The notes under the pieces are model-generated. The model was given only the letters and a program-made list of their open reading frames with translations, made no database searches and was not told the DNA's origin. This document shows, piece after piece, positions 47,712 through 57,353 of a stretch of DNA of 64,000 nt (position 1 is the stretch's first letter; every line of letters begins with the position of its first letter). The translations under genes and the position numbers were made by a program. This DNA comes from Paracyclopina nana. Taxonomy: Eukaryota > Arthropoda > Copepoda > Cyclopoida > Cyclopettidae. Location: the NCBI GenBank assembly GCA_019096065.1, contig JAGUCH010000007.1, positions 3,928,501-3,992,500 on the forward strand. Direction: 5' to 3'.

Positions 47712-47717
47712 TTTATT
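47712..47717 (-). terminator. Prohibitin-2 polyadenylation signal
   Basis: AATAAA on the minus strand about 95 bases after the Phb2 stop codon; it lies just past the fucosyltransferase stop, so the two 3' UTRs probably overlap. Confidence 0.5.
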
Positions 47718-47809
47718 AAACCAACCAGTTTCATCAAAAACATGAAATTCGGAAATAAGGCAAAAAGTACACAGGAAAATTCTCTCTGCCTCTGACCCAA
47801 ATGGACTTT

Positions 47810-48886
47810 TTACTTTTTAGCGGTTAAAGACTTAATGCCCTTATCATAATCGTCCTCGTTAATATTCAGCATCAAGGTTCCAGCATTCAAGTAGACTCTG
47901 TTTTGCGATTGAGCCATCTATGGAAAAGTGTGTGTAAGGAAACGCTCTGGAACAAGTGAAAACAAAAAGAAACTCACGGTTTTGGCGATGTGTCCAGAAG
48001 CTCTTAGCTTTCGCAATTTAAGATAGCCAGGGTTCTTGGTGATGGCAGCTCCCAACATTGTGGCGGCCTCTGCTTCTCCCTCAGCCTGGACAATCTTTTG
48101 TTGTCTTTCCTGTTTGGCCTTGTCAACAATAAAGGCTGCTCTTTGAGCTTCTTGCTGGGCAACTTGCTTAGACTCGACTGCAGCAGCATATTCCTTGCCA
48201 AAACTAAGCTCAGTGATGGCGACATCATCAAGAATGATGTTGAAGTCTCTTGCTCTGTCAGTAAGCTGCTTTCTGATCAGCAGAGAAACCTAGGTAAAAA
48301 TGGCTTTTTTAAGCATGAACAAGAAAAGTACGAATAGGCTTACCTGTTGACGTTGGGTAATCAGCTGAGAAGCATTGAACTTGGCCACAACACCCTTGAG
48401 GACTTCGTTGCAAATGGAGGGCAGCACTTTTTCGTCATAGTCAATGCCCAACTCCTTATGGATTGAGGGAATGAATGAAGCATCAGGTCGCGACAAAACG
48501 CGAAGGCTGATGTTGACCATTTGCAAATCCTTTGAACCAGTGGGTGAGGAGATTTTCCTGGGCCTGGATCGGATATCATAAATGATGGGATACTGAAACC
48601 AAGGGATCCTAAAGTGCAGTCCTTCAATCATAATGTCCTCTTGAACACCTCCGATTCTGCTGAAGATGATGGCGCGATGACCACCCTCAACTATCGTGAA
48701 AAAAAAAACATTATTTGAGGTTCGAAGCGAAATGATGTAACAGTGGCCATTACCAGTGTAAATGGATTGCTGAATTCCATAAACAGCAGCGGCAGCTCCT
48801 GCTAAAAGCTTAACACCGAGTCCAAGGCCTTTGGGAGCTCCACCCTTACCAAGGTTTTTGGCAAACTCGTTCAATTTATCCGCCAT
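47810..48886 (-). CDS. Phb2: Prohibitin-2
   Basis: Inner mitochondrial membrane scaffold protein that forms ring complexes with prohibitin-1 and supports cristae, m-AAA protease control and mitophagy. Exons 48754-48886, 48344-48690, 47978-48289 and 47810-47917 give 299 residues, exactly the human length. The N-terminus [16 protein letters not shown] leads to the membrane anchor ([15 protein letters not shown]), then the SPFH domain ([53 protein letters not shown]) and the C-terminal coiled coil with [10 protein letters not shown] and [12 protein letters not shown]. Every exon joins in phase. The [11 protein letters not shown] block identifies PHB2 rather than PHB1. It is head-to-head with chiffon (414 bases between start codons). 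Confidence 0.97.
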
Positions 48887-49300
48887 GTTCGAAAGTTAGC
48901 GTTCGGAAAAACTCACGCGTAAGTATTTCAGACCGATGTTTACTTTTATGTTTACTCAAGGAAGAGCAGAGTTGCAAAAATATTCATTGAAATACTCGTC
49001 TCTACAGGGAAGTGGCTATTTCATGAAGTATTTGGCGGATTCAACCACATTAGCTCTAGTAACTTTGTAACATTGTTCCCAGAATATTTATTTCGTATGG
49101 CTTTTTCTCGCTAAATAGTAAGGGGGAAATGTGAGACGATTGCATCAAAGCCACTCATTGGATTTCAGAATTTAGATGTCCCGGGCGAATTTTCAAAAGT
49201 TTTCCGAGGCTCTCCAGATCCAAACGCAGCCATTTAAGGCATTGACTTGATTAAGCAGTAATTTGAGTATGTCTGTCGGTAGCGACAGGCATAGCTAGAA
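48887..49300. promoter_or_regulatory. Shared head-to-head promoter region, Phb2 / chiffon
   Basis: The 414 bases between the divergent start codons of Phb2 and chiffon must carry both 5' UTRs and core promoters unless remote 5' exons exist. No TATA box is evident. Confidence 0.55.
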
Positions 49301-51211
49301 ATGGTGTCGCCGCGAAAAAGACCGACCACGGCCACCGTTCAAGATCACCATCATCATCAAGGAGCAGATCGTGAGTTGCGCAGATATTCTCTCATTTGTA
49401 GGAATAAAGTGTCATTCATTCGTATAGGTGCGAAATCTCGCAAGTTTCGCCAACAAGTTTTTGCCAAGAAAAAGTTTTTTCTCGACATCAAAAACCTCGA
49501 ATCGTCCCACGTCAAGGAGTTGGCCAAAGATCTCCTACTTCTCGGCGGGGTGAGTACGGCAGTTTTTCCTTTGATACGCGCCGCGCTAGTCTGGAATTTC
49601 GTCTCAGAGCCATAAAACAAGCCTGGCTTTACGCGCCTCCCTTTGCGTTTGCCTGCTGCGTCCGAGTTCCGTCCGCGTCCTTCCTCAATTGCTATGAAAA
49701 AGTGGCATTGATGTATGCTGAAACAGTTTGCAAAAGAGGCCTTTTGATAGGAGCGAAAAAGCCGGCTGGCTATGTGTCCTCGGCACAACAGCAGCTGCAA
49801 CCTCGAGGTCTCACTGCATTAGCAAGAGCTGTAAAGAGACTTTGTTTTACTATAGCGCGCGCGTTTCTGTTTCGTGACTGTGAGAGTGGCCTCTTCTCTG
49901 CCGTCTACTATACAGTCGCTCTCACGCACAGTAGTCTCCGTTCGCTAGCTGGCCAAGCTTTGCTGTAGTCGAGGTGAATGCTAACGGTTGAGCCGGCAGC
50001 TGAAGCAGCGAGTCGGGATGGAAAGGAAGCGAGCGAGTTTGACAAGTCGGACCGGTGCGGCCAGATCATCGAGTAGTTTCCTCCCCTACGAGCTGCCATT
50101 ACACAGGCTTGACAAAGCTGTCTGCATACACTGGAGCTGGCGGCTGAAACCAGTACAACTCAACGCAATCGCCTTTGCTGCTAGCCTCGGCCTCCGTTTG
50201 GGGACTTCATAACCTATGGGCTCGCCAGCCAGCCTGCTCGTCACTTTTTACACGCAGCCTCCCTCATTTGCAGGCCATTGAGCCCTTCTTCTCCAAGGAA
50301 GTGACTACAGTCATCACTGACGCACCAGAGTGGAAGCTCAGGCCTCAATCTTCGGCCAAGGAAAAGCTGGGCCTCCACTTTGCTCCCAGCCCTTCAACCT
50401 CTGTTGGAACTCCGCTAGGAGCGAACAACTCGCCCACCAACTGGTCCCCTTTGTCGGTGCAAGAGGACGGACTAGCCAAGCAGAAGTTTCAAGCGGTAAG
50501 CTCACCAGCCATAAAAAGTGTCAAATGTTGTGCTGATCGTACGTTTTCCAGAAATCGAGAGTTGAGACGATTTTGGAAAAAGCCAGGCAGCAAAACGTTG
50601 CCGCCGAAAATACGTGTGACGTGCTTGAAAGTGCTCAAAAGTTTGGAATCACCGTTTGGCTCCTGCCAAAAATCATAGTGTGGATTGAAAACTACAAGAG
50701 GCGATACGGGCCTTTCGATCAGAAAAGCCACCGAAGATCTCACTCTTCCATAGGCCAACCAAGTGAAGTGGAGCAGCGAGAATTGAAAGCTCCCTACATC
50801 AAGTTCGAGGCGACGAACCACGAATTCAAGCCAGTGTTCACAGAGTTCCGTCGGTTTCCAAAATTGTATTGCGGAGGCAGAGCTGGACAATCGCCCTTTT
50901 TTATGCCCGATTCCCTCGTGAGGCATAAATTGCGGGACTACCCTGACAAACAGCACCCCCAGGCTCTGCCCAAAGTGCAAAAGAAGATCGTGGAAAAAGT
51001 TGTCCCTGCTCAATCAGGCTATTGTGAGATTTGCGAGTGTCCTTTTTCAGAGCTCGAGGAACACTTGAGCTCCAAGGTCCATACGGCTCGAGTGGGCCTT
51101 TCTCATTTGTGGACCAAGCTTGACTCGTGCATCGAACAAGTGAACAGAGTGACCAGCGACAGTGACATTGACGAAGAAGACATTGTGGGATCGGCCACGA
51201 GTGATCAGTGA
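49301..51211 (+). CDS. chif: Chiffon-A: Dbf4-type regulatory subunit of Cdc7 kinase
   Basis: Activator of the Cdc7 kinase that fires replication origins. Exons 49301-49370, 49428-49549, 50274-50495 and 50552-51211 give 357 residues. Visible parts are a basic start (MVSPRKRP), BRCT-like motif N (KKKFFLDIKN...FFSKEVTTVITD, about 35-85), motif M (APYIKFEATNHEFKPVFTEF, about 217-245) and the Dbf4 zinc finger YCEICECPFSELEEHL with Cys296, Cys299, His309 and His315. The frame ends at a TGA 49 bases before the exon's strong splice donor (ACG-GTGAGT). Two further introns follow, and a second long frame starts 19 bases after the stop. Intron 1 (57 bases) is stop-free and a multiple of three. The Drosophila gene is known to make separate Cdc7-binding and CHAT-binding polypeptides; this model matches the first. 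Confidence 0.85.
49550..50273 (+). other. Chiffon intron 2
   Basis: Intron of 724 bases between GGG-GTGAGT and TTTGCAG-GCC. No further feature seen. Confidence 0.8.
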
Positions 51212-51233
51212 TGTCGACGTAGGACGCAACATG
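51209..51233 (+). promoter_or_regulatory. Intercistronic junction of chiffon
   Basis: The stop of the first frame overlaps an ATG (TGATG), which opens a mini-frame of three codons ending in TAG at 51220-51222. The start codon of the second long frame is at 51231-51233 with A at -3. Only 19 bases separate the first stop from the second start. This suits termination-reinitiation or leaky scanning, which is inference. Confidence 0.6.
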
Positions 51234-54200
51234 CCCACCAGAACAGCATTCATCATCACGGTGAGTGATAGCCAACTTCAATGACAGTTGAGATGTACGC
51301 AACACTGTGTGAATTTCAGATTGGAGATGTCCTAGAAAGCGGTCCCCCTAGAAGTCGAGCCTCGAAGGCGGTCAACGGCCAGAGCAGCGGTGTTGATGAC
51401 ATTGACGAGTCTCCGCCATCCTCACGGCCTCATTCACCAGCGTCTTCCACCTACAGCGATGCACCTCGTCCTCGTCGCTTCAGGAAGCGAAACAAAATGA
51501 AAACACGTGTCAGCAATACCGGAGGAGCCTCCGCCAACGTTGTGGTCAATGGGGCCAGCAACGGAGGTCGGAGGTCGCGCCTTCAATCAGTCGATCAAGT
51601 GTATTTAAATAACAGCAACAATAACCCTTTGAGCCCGAGGACGCGATCCTCTGTGAAGCAAGAGGTAGACGAAGAAATATCATTTGCGTAAGTCTTGCTA
51701 GTTTTTATTGCGAATGGTTTTCTAATTGTCATCTATGCAGCGATCCTTTGAGCACTGAAGATGAAAAGTGCAACGGAGTAAATGGATTCGCGGAAGAACC
51801 TGAGGAAGCCAAGGACACAGTGACTGAAGTCTCCTCCAATGCAATCAAGAAAAAGAGAAAATCCAGTGCCGAGAAGTTTCTGGAGGACAATTCGGAATAC
51901 TATGGGTTTCAGGTCCTGCCTTCAAAGCTCCGATCTTCTTCTGTTGATTCATCTACTACTACAACTAGCTTTCCCAATCCTTTCTTGGACTTCTTGAATC
52001 GAAGCAATTCTACTACTATTGGTGGTGATAGTGATAATGGTGCTGGCATTTCTTCTGAACAGACCCAGAAGTTGCAACATGTGAGAGTAAACTTCGAGAG
52101 AAAAATACTGTATTGCTAACACGACGGGTCGACATTTTTGACAGTTGGTCAGACCCCCGGGCAATTTGTTTTTTCAGCTAACACAAAGCGCATTTTCAAA
52201 GGGCTTCATTGTTTTTGAAAATTCTCGATACTATTCTAATCAACTCACGTTATGTCCATGTCAATTGCTTGTCTCAGCCTCACCAATTCTAAATTGAAAT
52301 CACTAACATCTAGCGTTCTTATCTTTCCCCTTCAATCTCTGTCTGTCCCTTCTGAGAAAAATTCCCTTTTCGGTGCAAATTCTAATTTCAATGTTTATAT
52401 GTAGGATCATGACGAGAGGCGAAGTCAGCGCCACAGATCAGCAAGCAGCAGCCTTAGTGCAGATCCGTCAGTGGATGGAATCAAGGGAGAGCGATCGAGA
52501 CACAGCAGCGGAGCGTCCTCCACAAAAAGGCGCATCAGAGCTAACAGCTCGTCGAGCAATCATCACGGAGAATGCTTGAATGCGACCAAAAAGCTTCGCG
52601 TGGAAGTGACCAAAATGGAAATCAAGGACTCGACCACAGTCAGCAGTGATCATTCTGGACTTTCCAGCAGTGAGGAGCAAACCAACGATCAAAATGGAGA
52701 CCGTCCCCTCAGGAAAAAGCTTCGATCGAGGCGTAACAATGCGGCCTCTTTGTCGCCCTCGTCCAAGAAAAGGAGATCCGAACTGGACAAGCTCTTGGAG
52801 GCCGGGTTGTCCTCATTCCACTGCGAGACTGCCAAGCAGGCTGCTGATAGAATGGGGCCACTTCAGGTTGATGTGTCAGATAACAGCTCAGAAACCGGCT
52901 CAGTTGAAGAGGCCAAGAAGGCCGCTCGAGGCTCTTCTTCGAGGCTGCTTCAAGAGGCTGACGTCAACCAAAACTCGAAAGGTGGTGGGAAAAAGGGGAA
53001 GGCTGTGCCAAAGACTTCCAAGAAGGTTGGCGCCAAGAAGGGTCGGCGAAAACGGACGAGTGGCATCAAATCGGAGCCAGAGGAAAACGAGGACGAAACG
53101 CTGAGTTGTGTGTCGCCCGTGTCATCCTGTGTCTCGCCCAATTTCATGAACAGCATGGAGGATGCACTCAAGAGGGTGGACTCCAACGAAGTGGAAATTT
53201 CCTCCATGGAGTTTTCCTTCGAGAGAACGCCGCATAGGGAAGGCTGGTTCCAGACCTACTCGAGACAAGATCAAGGCGATGAAATCCTTTTCTACCCGGA
53301 TCACCTTTCATTCCCTTTGCCGTATGAAATGCCCATGAGCACATTTTATCCCCGAAAGGAGGGAGGAGCAACGAGCAAAAAGGCTGGAAAGACAACCCCA
53401 ACAATTTCGGGCACTGCCACACCAATTGAGGAAGAGGAAGAACCGCTGCAGGCTGTGAGAACGACAAGAGGCAAATCGAGCAACAATGCTGCTGCTACAG
53501 GCAAAAAGAATCTCAACAATATCTTGGAAGGTCCCTCGTTTTTCGACAAAATCGATCCCAAGAAAGCGGCCGCCCTAAGAGCGGCCGAGTTCTCTCGTAA
53601 AAGCCCCAGAGGACATGCCTCTACCAAATCCCTGTTGAACTCAGCTTCGCCCTATGTTGACGACATGGACGATGAAGTGTTCGAGGACCTCATCGACGGA
53701 GCCAAGAGACCAGTGGGGTATGCCAAGAGCTTGGCCTACCTTGACGAGTGCTCGAATGACTCGATGATGTCGACCAGTTCAAAGAAGGGCGTCTCCGAAT
53801 CCGTCGGCCAATTTGAAGAATTAGCCAACAATTTAGACTCTATCCTCTGTGAGGAAGACCCTATGCTACTGCCCATTGACGCACCTACCTCAGATAATAA
53901 CCATAGTAGTAGCAAAAAGCGGTCGCGAAGGCAATCCTCGTCGGACAAAGGAGGCAGCAAAAAGCACCGGAAACCCAAAGAAAGCAACGAGCCCGAGAGC
54001 ATTCTTGACCGGCTCGTGGACAACAACGTTGACCCAGTATTTTTGGACTGCCTCGAGGATGAGCTGCCCAGTGTAGTTTTCGACGAGGCGATGCCAGGCT
54101 CGGATCCAATGGACCTCATTTTCTCGTATGAAAACTGCACCTCAATGAAACCCTTGGGGCGCAAGAAGAAGCTGGCCGCCAAAGTGATGGAGGCTGACGA

Positions 54201-55419
54201 GCCACGGTCCAGTGTCACGATGGATCCGGAACCCCTAGTTGTTTGTCACAGCAAAGATCCCTCGTCGACCATCCTTAGGAGGCTTTTGACAGATCCTGCA
54301 AAGCGCAAGGGAAAGAAATCTGGTGTCGTGCGAAAACAGAAAGCTTCGTTGAACGCCATTCCGGCTTCTGCGGATGATTCCAGCTCCGAGTGTGCATCGA
54401 ATTGCGAAACTGCGAGCGTTGCGAGCAGTTCTGCGTCCAGGCATAAAAAGAGGCGCAACTTGACTGGCTTTCCCTCCGTGAAAAAGAAGAAAACCATACC
54501 GAAAAACCAGTCCAAGCTCATAAACAACAACGGAGTTGCTGCTCCGAGGCCATCGACTCCAAAGACGCTCATTAAGCCGCCCTTAAAGCCCAAGCTCGGC
54601 CGACCTTCAAAGGCTGACGCGGCGGCGAAAAAGGGCGAAAAGGGGCCACCGACCAGCAAACCGAACAATCGTATCGCCAAGGCTGTGCAACTCCAGCTTA
54701 AACTTGGCTCAAATGGGATCTCTTTGCAGAAGCCGACCAAGTCTCCGCCCAAAAAGGGTGGGCTAGTCAAGCGAGGTCGACCTTTGTCCAAGTCGAAGCA
54801 GCCTTCGAGGAAAGTCCCCGTCAGAACCAGCAAAGCGGCTGCAGTCGCTCTACCAAAGCAAGCTCCTCCTTCCTCTGAAATCATTGACATTTTGTCGTCG
54901 GATGATGATGACTTTGACGATGACGACGACTGCACGTTTAGGCCTAGAATGAGTACGAAGAAAATTGCTGGCAAAAAAACGAAGCGCAGCAAGAAGAAAA
55001 ATAAGCGTTCGCTGGTTCTGAAAAAGCCAAAGCGTTCACAAGTCCCTGTGAAAGTCATTACCATAGACGACGATGATGAGGGAGGCGAAGCTCCTGCCAA
55101 TAATGACTCGCCTTCCAAAGATCAGGATGAGCCCGTCGTTGATGTAGACACTGATGCAGGAGAAGCGTCCAACCCCGACAAGGAGGCGCAGAGCGAGTCA
55201 GAGGAAGGTGACAGCGACGAGGATGAGGAGGAGAGCGAGGATGACAGCGAAGAAGCCGAGGAGTCGAGCAGTGGCGAGGAAAACGAAGAGAGCGAGAGTG
55301 GAGACGACAACGAGTCAGATAATGAGGCTGATGGCTCTGGTGACGACGATGAGGACCAACCCATCAGCAAGAACAAAACTAGGGCATCTTCTAGGTCAAA
55401 CAAAGGCAAGGCTACTTGA
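51231..55419 (+). CDS. chif: Chiffon-B: long C-terminal polypeptide, putative Gcn5/CHAT-binding
   Basis: Separate frame on the same mRNA. Exons 51231-51260, 51320-51687, 51741-52080 and 52405-55419 are phase-consistent and give 1250 residues starting MPTRTAFIITIGDVLESG. Most of it is low-complexity, rich in Ser, Lys, Glu and Asp, as expected of a disordered nuclear scaffold. One segment looks structured: EFSFERTPHREGWFQTYSRQ followed by ILFYPDHLSFPLPYEMPMS, about residues 510-555. Two AT-hook-like motifs (KLGRPSK, about 976; KRGRPLSK, about 1035) and a long acidic tail (about 1132-1235) follow. In Drosophila the corresponding polypeptide binds Gcn5 and builds the CHAT acetyltransferase complex; assigning that role here is by position and general composition, since I cannot align the fly protein. 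Confidence 0.75.
52081..52404 (+). other. Chiffon intron between the last two coding exons
   Basis: Intron of 324 bases (CAT-GTGAGA to TATGTAG-GAT), pyrimidine-rich in its 3' half. Nothing else seen. Confidence 0.75.
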
Positions 55420-55761
55420 TGAGAAGATCGTGTTGTACATTTTGGGCTGTTGCAGTTTTTTAACTAATAGATGAATGTCTAGTAATAGTCTTGATAAAGT
55501 TGATGTTATCCGATTCCTTTTTGTACCTACTACTATATATAGAAGAGAAAAACAGCTCCCCTCCCCATACTATGAAAATTTGTCTATTTTATGAGACGAT
55601 GGATGACCATTCAGGATGTTTTTGTATCACACGCTTTTTAGTATGATATATATTCTGTCGATAACAACCCCCCACCACACAACGTATGATGATGATGACA
55701 TTTTTGCTAGGAGAAACACATACAAAAAATCGTAATAAATTATCTCTATATCGAACTAGAG
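55420..55761. other. Convergent spacer, chiffon 3' UTR
   Basis: Holds the chiffon 3' UTR with AATAAA at 55734-55739, only about 25 bases before the stop of the next, opposite-strand gene. Confidence 0.6.
55734..55739 (+). terminator. Chiffon polyadenylation signal
   Basis: AATAAA about 315 bases after the Chiffon-B stop codon. Confidence 0.6.
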
Positions 55762-57099
55762 TCATTTTTTGCCTGCGGCCGCTGCAAGAGCGAAAGCATT
55801 GGCTGCTGCTTGCTCCTGCATGACAATGGCCATGTAGGCTCCTGCCATGACAACCATAGATCCGATGGCCATCATCATGGGATCATGGAGGGCATCGGCA
55901 AGGCTGTGTGCATCCATACCCATCACATGCTCAACGATCATTTCGTTCAATTGCCTTTGCGGTGGAGATGTTGTGGCCAATGTTGTTGTCGTTGTCGTTG
56001 ACGTAGTGGTGATTGTTGTTGTTGTCCTCCTTCTTTTTACATCAGTCACTAGTGAGCCCCTCATACTCATTGGCCCTTGAGGCTGGGAAAACGGGACTAT
56101 CCTATTTTGCTGAGCTGTGTGGCCCATGATTGGGTCATTTTTGGTGTCGCAATCTTGACCGAAACTGGAAGAGCAAGATGAGCTTTTCCTCTTGCATTTT
56201 GTCTCCCCATTAATTTCACTGCATTCTACTGATGATGTCATATGGCCAATAGGTCGATTTCTTTCCCCAGCTACGACATTGTTGAAATTGAAGTGGGGTG
56301 ACATGTCCAATTCTGGCTCGTCTTGCCTGTAGTTTTTACGAAGGTTTTGAATAAGCTCTGCGAGCTGAGATTTCTTCTCTTCTAGAATCTTTTCTTTCAT
56401 TTCATAGGTGCTTTCAAATGCTTCAGAGGTGTCATACCCGTGGTAATTTGGAAAGGTAGGAATGGCACCTTGGTTCCATTTCCTTCTCACTTCTCCATCT
56501 TTGGTAATTTTCTCGTGCATTTTTTCTATACTAGGCTGCTGCTTGTCTTTAGTGACTGCAACTTCCTCGTTTGATTTTCTCTTTTGTAACGTGGATAGCT
56601 CAATGTCATTTGAGGCCAAAGTTGATATGGAATCTGACCTCGCGGTTGGCCCTTTGGCCTCTTTTTCTTCCCAAGATGTTAATAAGAGGCCATTTTGAGC
56701 TTTGGCAGTGTTTGTGGTGCCAGTGGTAGCCGCCATGAATTCTTGAATTTGCTGCTCTGTCACCCGACTCTGATCTGGCAAGAACATCACTATCAAATCT
56801 CCTTGGGGAAAAGTCAGCCTCTGAGGCCGCCCATTGTTGATTTTCACATTGAAATTCATGCTGAGCCGTAGCACACTTTGGTCCAGTTCAGATGATTCAG
56901 TGTGAGAATTTTGCACAGGAAATAGCTCCACTTTTTTCACCGCGTCACCGTAGTTCACATTTTGGAAATGCTGGCTGATCTTGTTGGCAATATTGATGGC
57001 CTCTAAGCTGTTATTGGAGATGGTCAAAATGGGGTTGTGAACCGGCGAGCCCAAAGATTCGGCCGACAAAATAAAGATTGATGCCACCAAAAGAGACAT
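55762..57099 (-). CDS. Secreted Thr-rich protein of unknown function
   Basis: Single exon, 445 residues. The start is a signal peptide (MSLLVASIFILSAESLGSPV). The middle is polar and probably disordered, with a Glu/Lys helix (MKEKILEEKKSQLAELIQNL), a short cysteine cluster (VECSEINGETKCKRKSSSCS) and a run of threonines at about 350-380. The C-terminus contains a hydrophobic Met/Ala-rich stretch (MMMAIGSMVVMAGAYMAIVM) ending AAAAGKK, which may be a membrane segment. I recognise no domain. It is followed by another intronless secreted gene on the same strand 254 bases upstream; the shared layout suggests a matrix or cuticle role, which is only inference. Confidence 0.7.
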   Translation of the reverse strand: MSLLVASIFILSAESLGSPVHNPILTISNNSLEAINIANKISQHFQNVNYGDAVKKVELFPVQNSHTESSELDQSVLRLSMNFNVKINNGRPQRLTFPQGDLIVMFLPDQSRVTEQQIQEFMAATTGTTNTAKAQNGLLLTSWEEKEAKGPTARSDSISTLASNDIELSTLQKRKSNEEVAVTKDKQQPSIEKMHEKITKDGEVRRKWNQGAIPTFPNYHGYDTSEAFESTYEMKEKILEEKKSQLAELIQNLRKNYRQDEPELDMSPHFNFNNVVAGERNRPIGHMTSSVECSEINGETKCKRKSSSCSSSFGQDCDTKNDPIMGHTAQQNRIVPFSQPQGPMSMRGSLVTDVKRRRTTTTITTTSTTTTTTLATTSPPQRQLNEMIVEHVMGMDAHSLADALHDPMMMAIGSMVVMAGAYMAIVMQEQAAANAFALAAAAGKK

Positions 57100-57353
57100 T
57101 TTTGAACACTGATAAAAGCAACAACGGTATCCTCACCTGAAAAGTTTCTCGAGTACAGTTAAGGATATATTATTTGTGTTAGAAGTTGCGCAAGAGCGTT
57201 GTTATCACGAATTTTGCTTGATGGGTTGCGTTACTCCAAAAGATGAAATCTTGCGACAAGAATCAGCGGGAACAGCGGCAAAATACCAAAATATAATTAA
57301 TGGCTCGTAAAACTTTTATGAGTAAGAAATTATTTTTGCTGGCGGCTAATTTA

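Noticed and set aside
51183-51260. Use of a donor at ATT-GTGGGA to join the two chiffon frames directly
   Set aside because: Phase would fit but the donor is weak, whereas ACG-GTGAGT 75 bases later is a consensus site; left as a refutation test for the dicistronic model.
54246-55118. 290-codon open frame on the minus strand
   Set aside because: Antisense of the Chiffon-B exon; low-complexity Ser/Phe/Leu-rich mirror of Lys/Glu-rich coding sequence.
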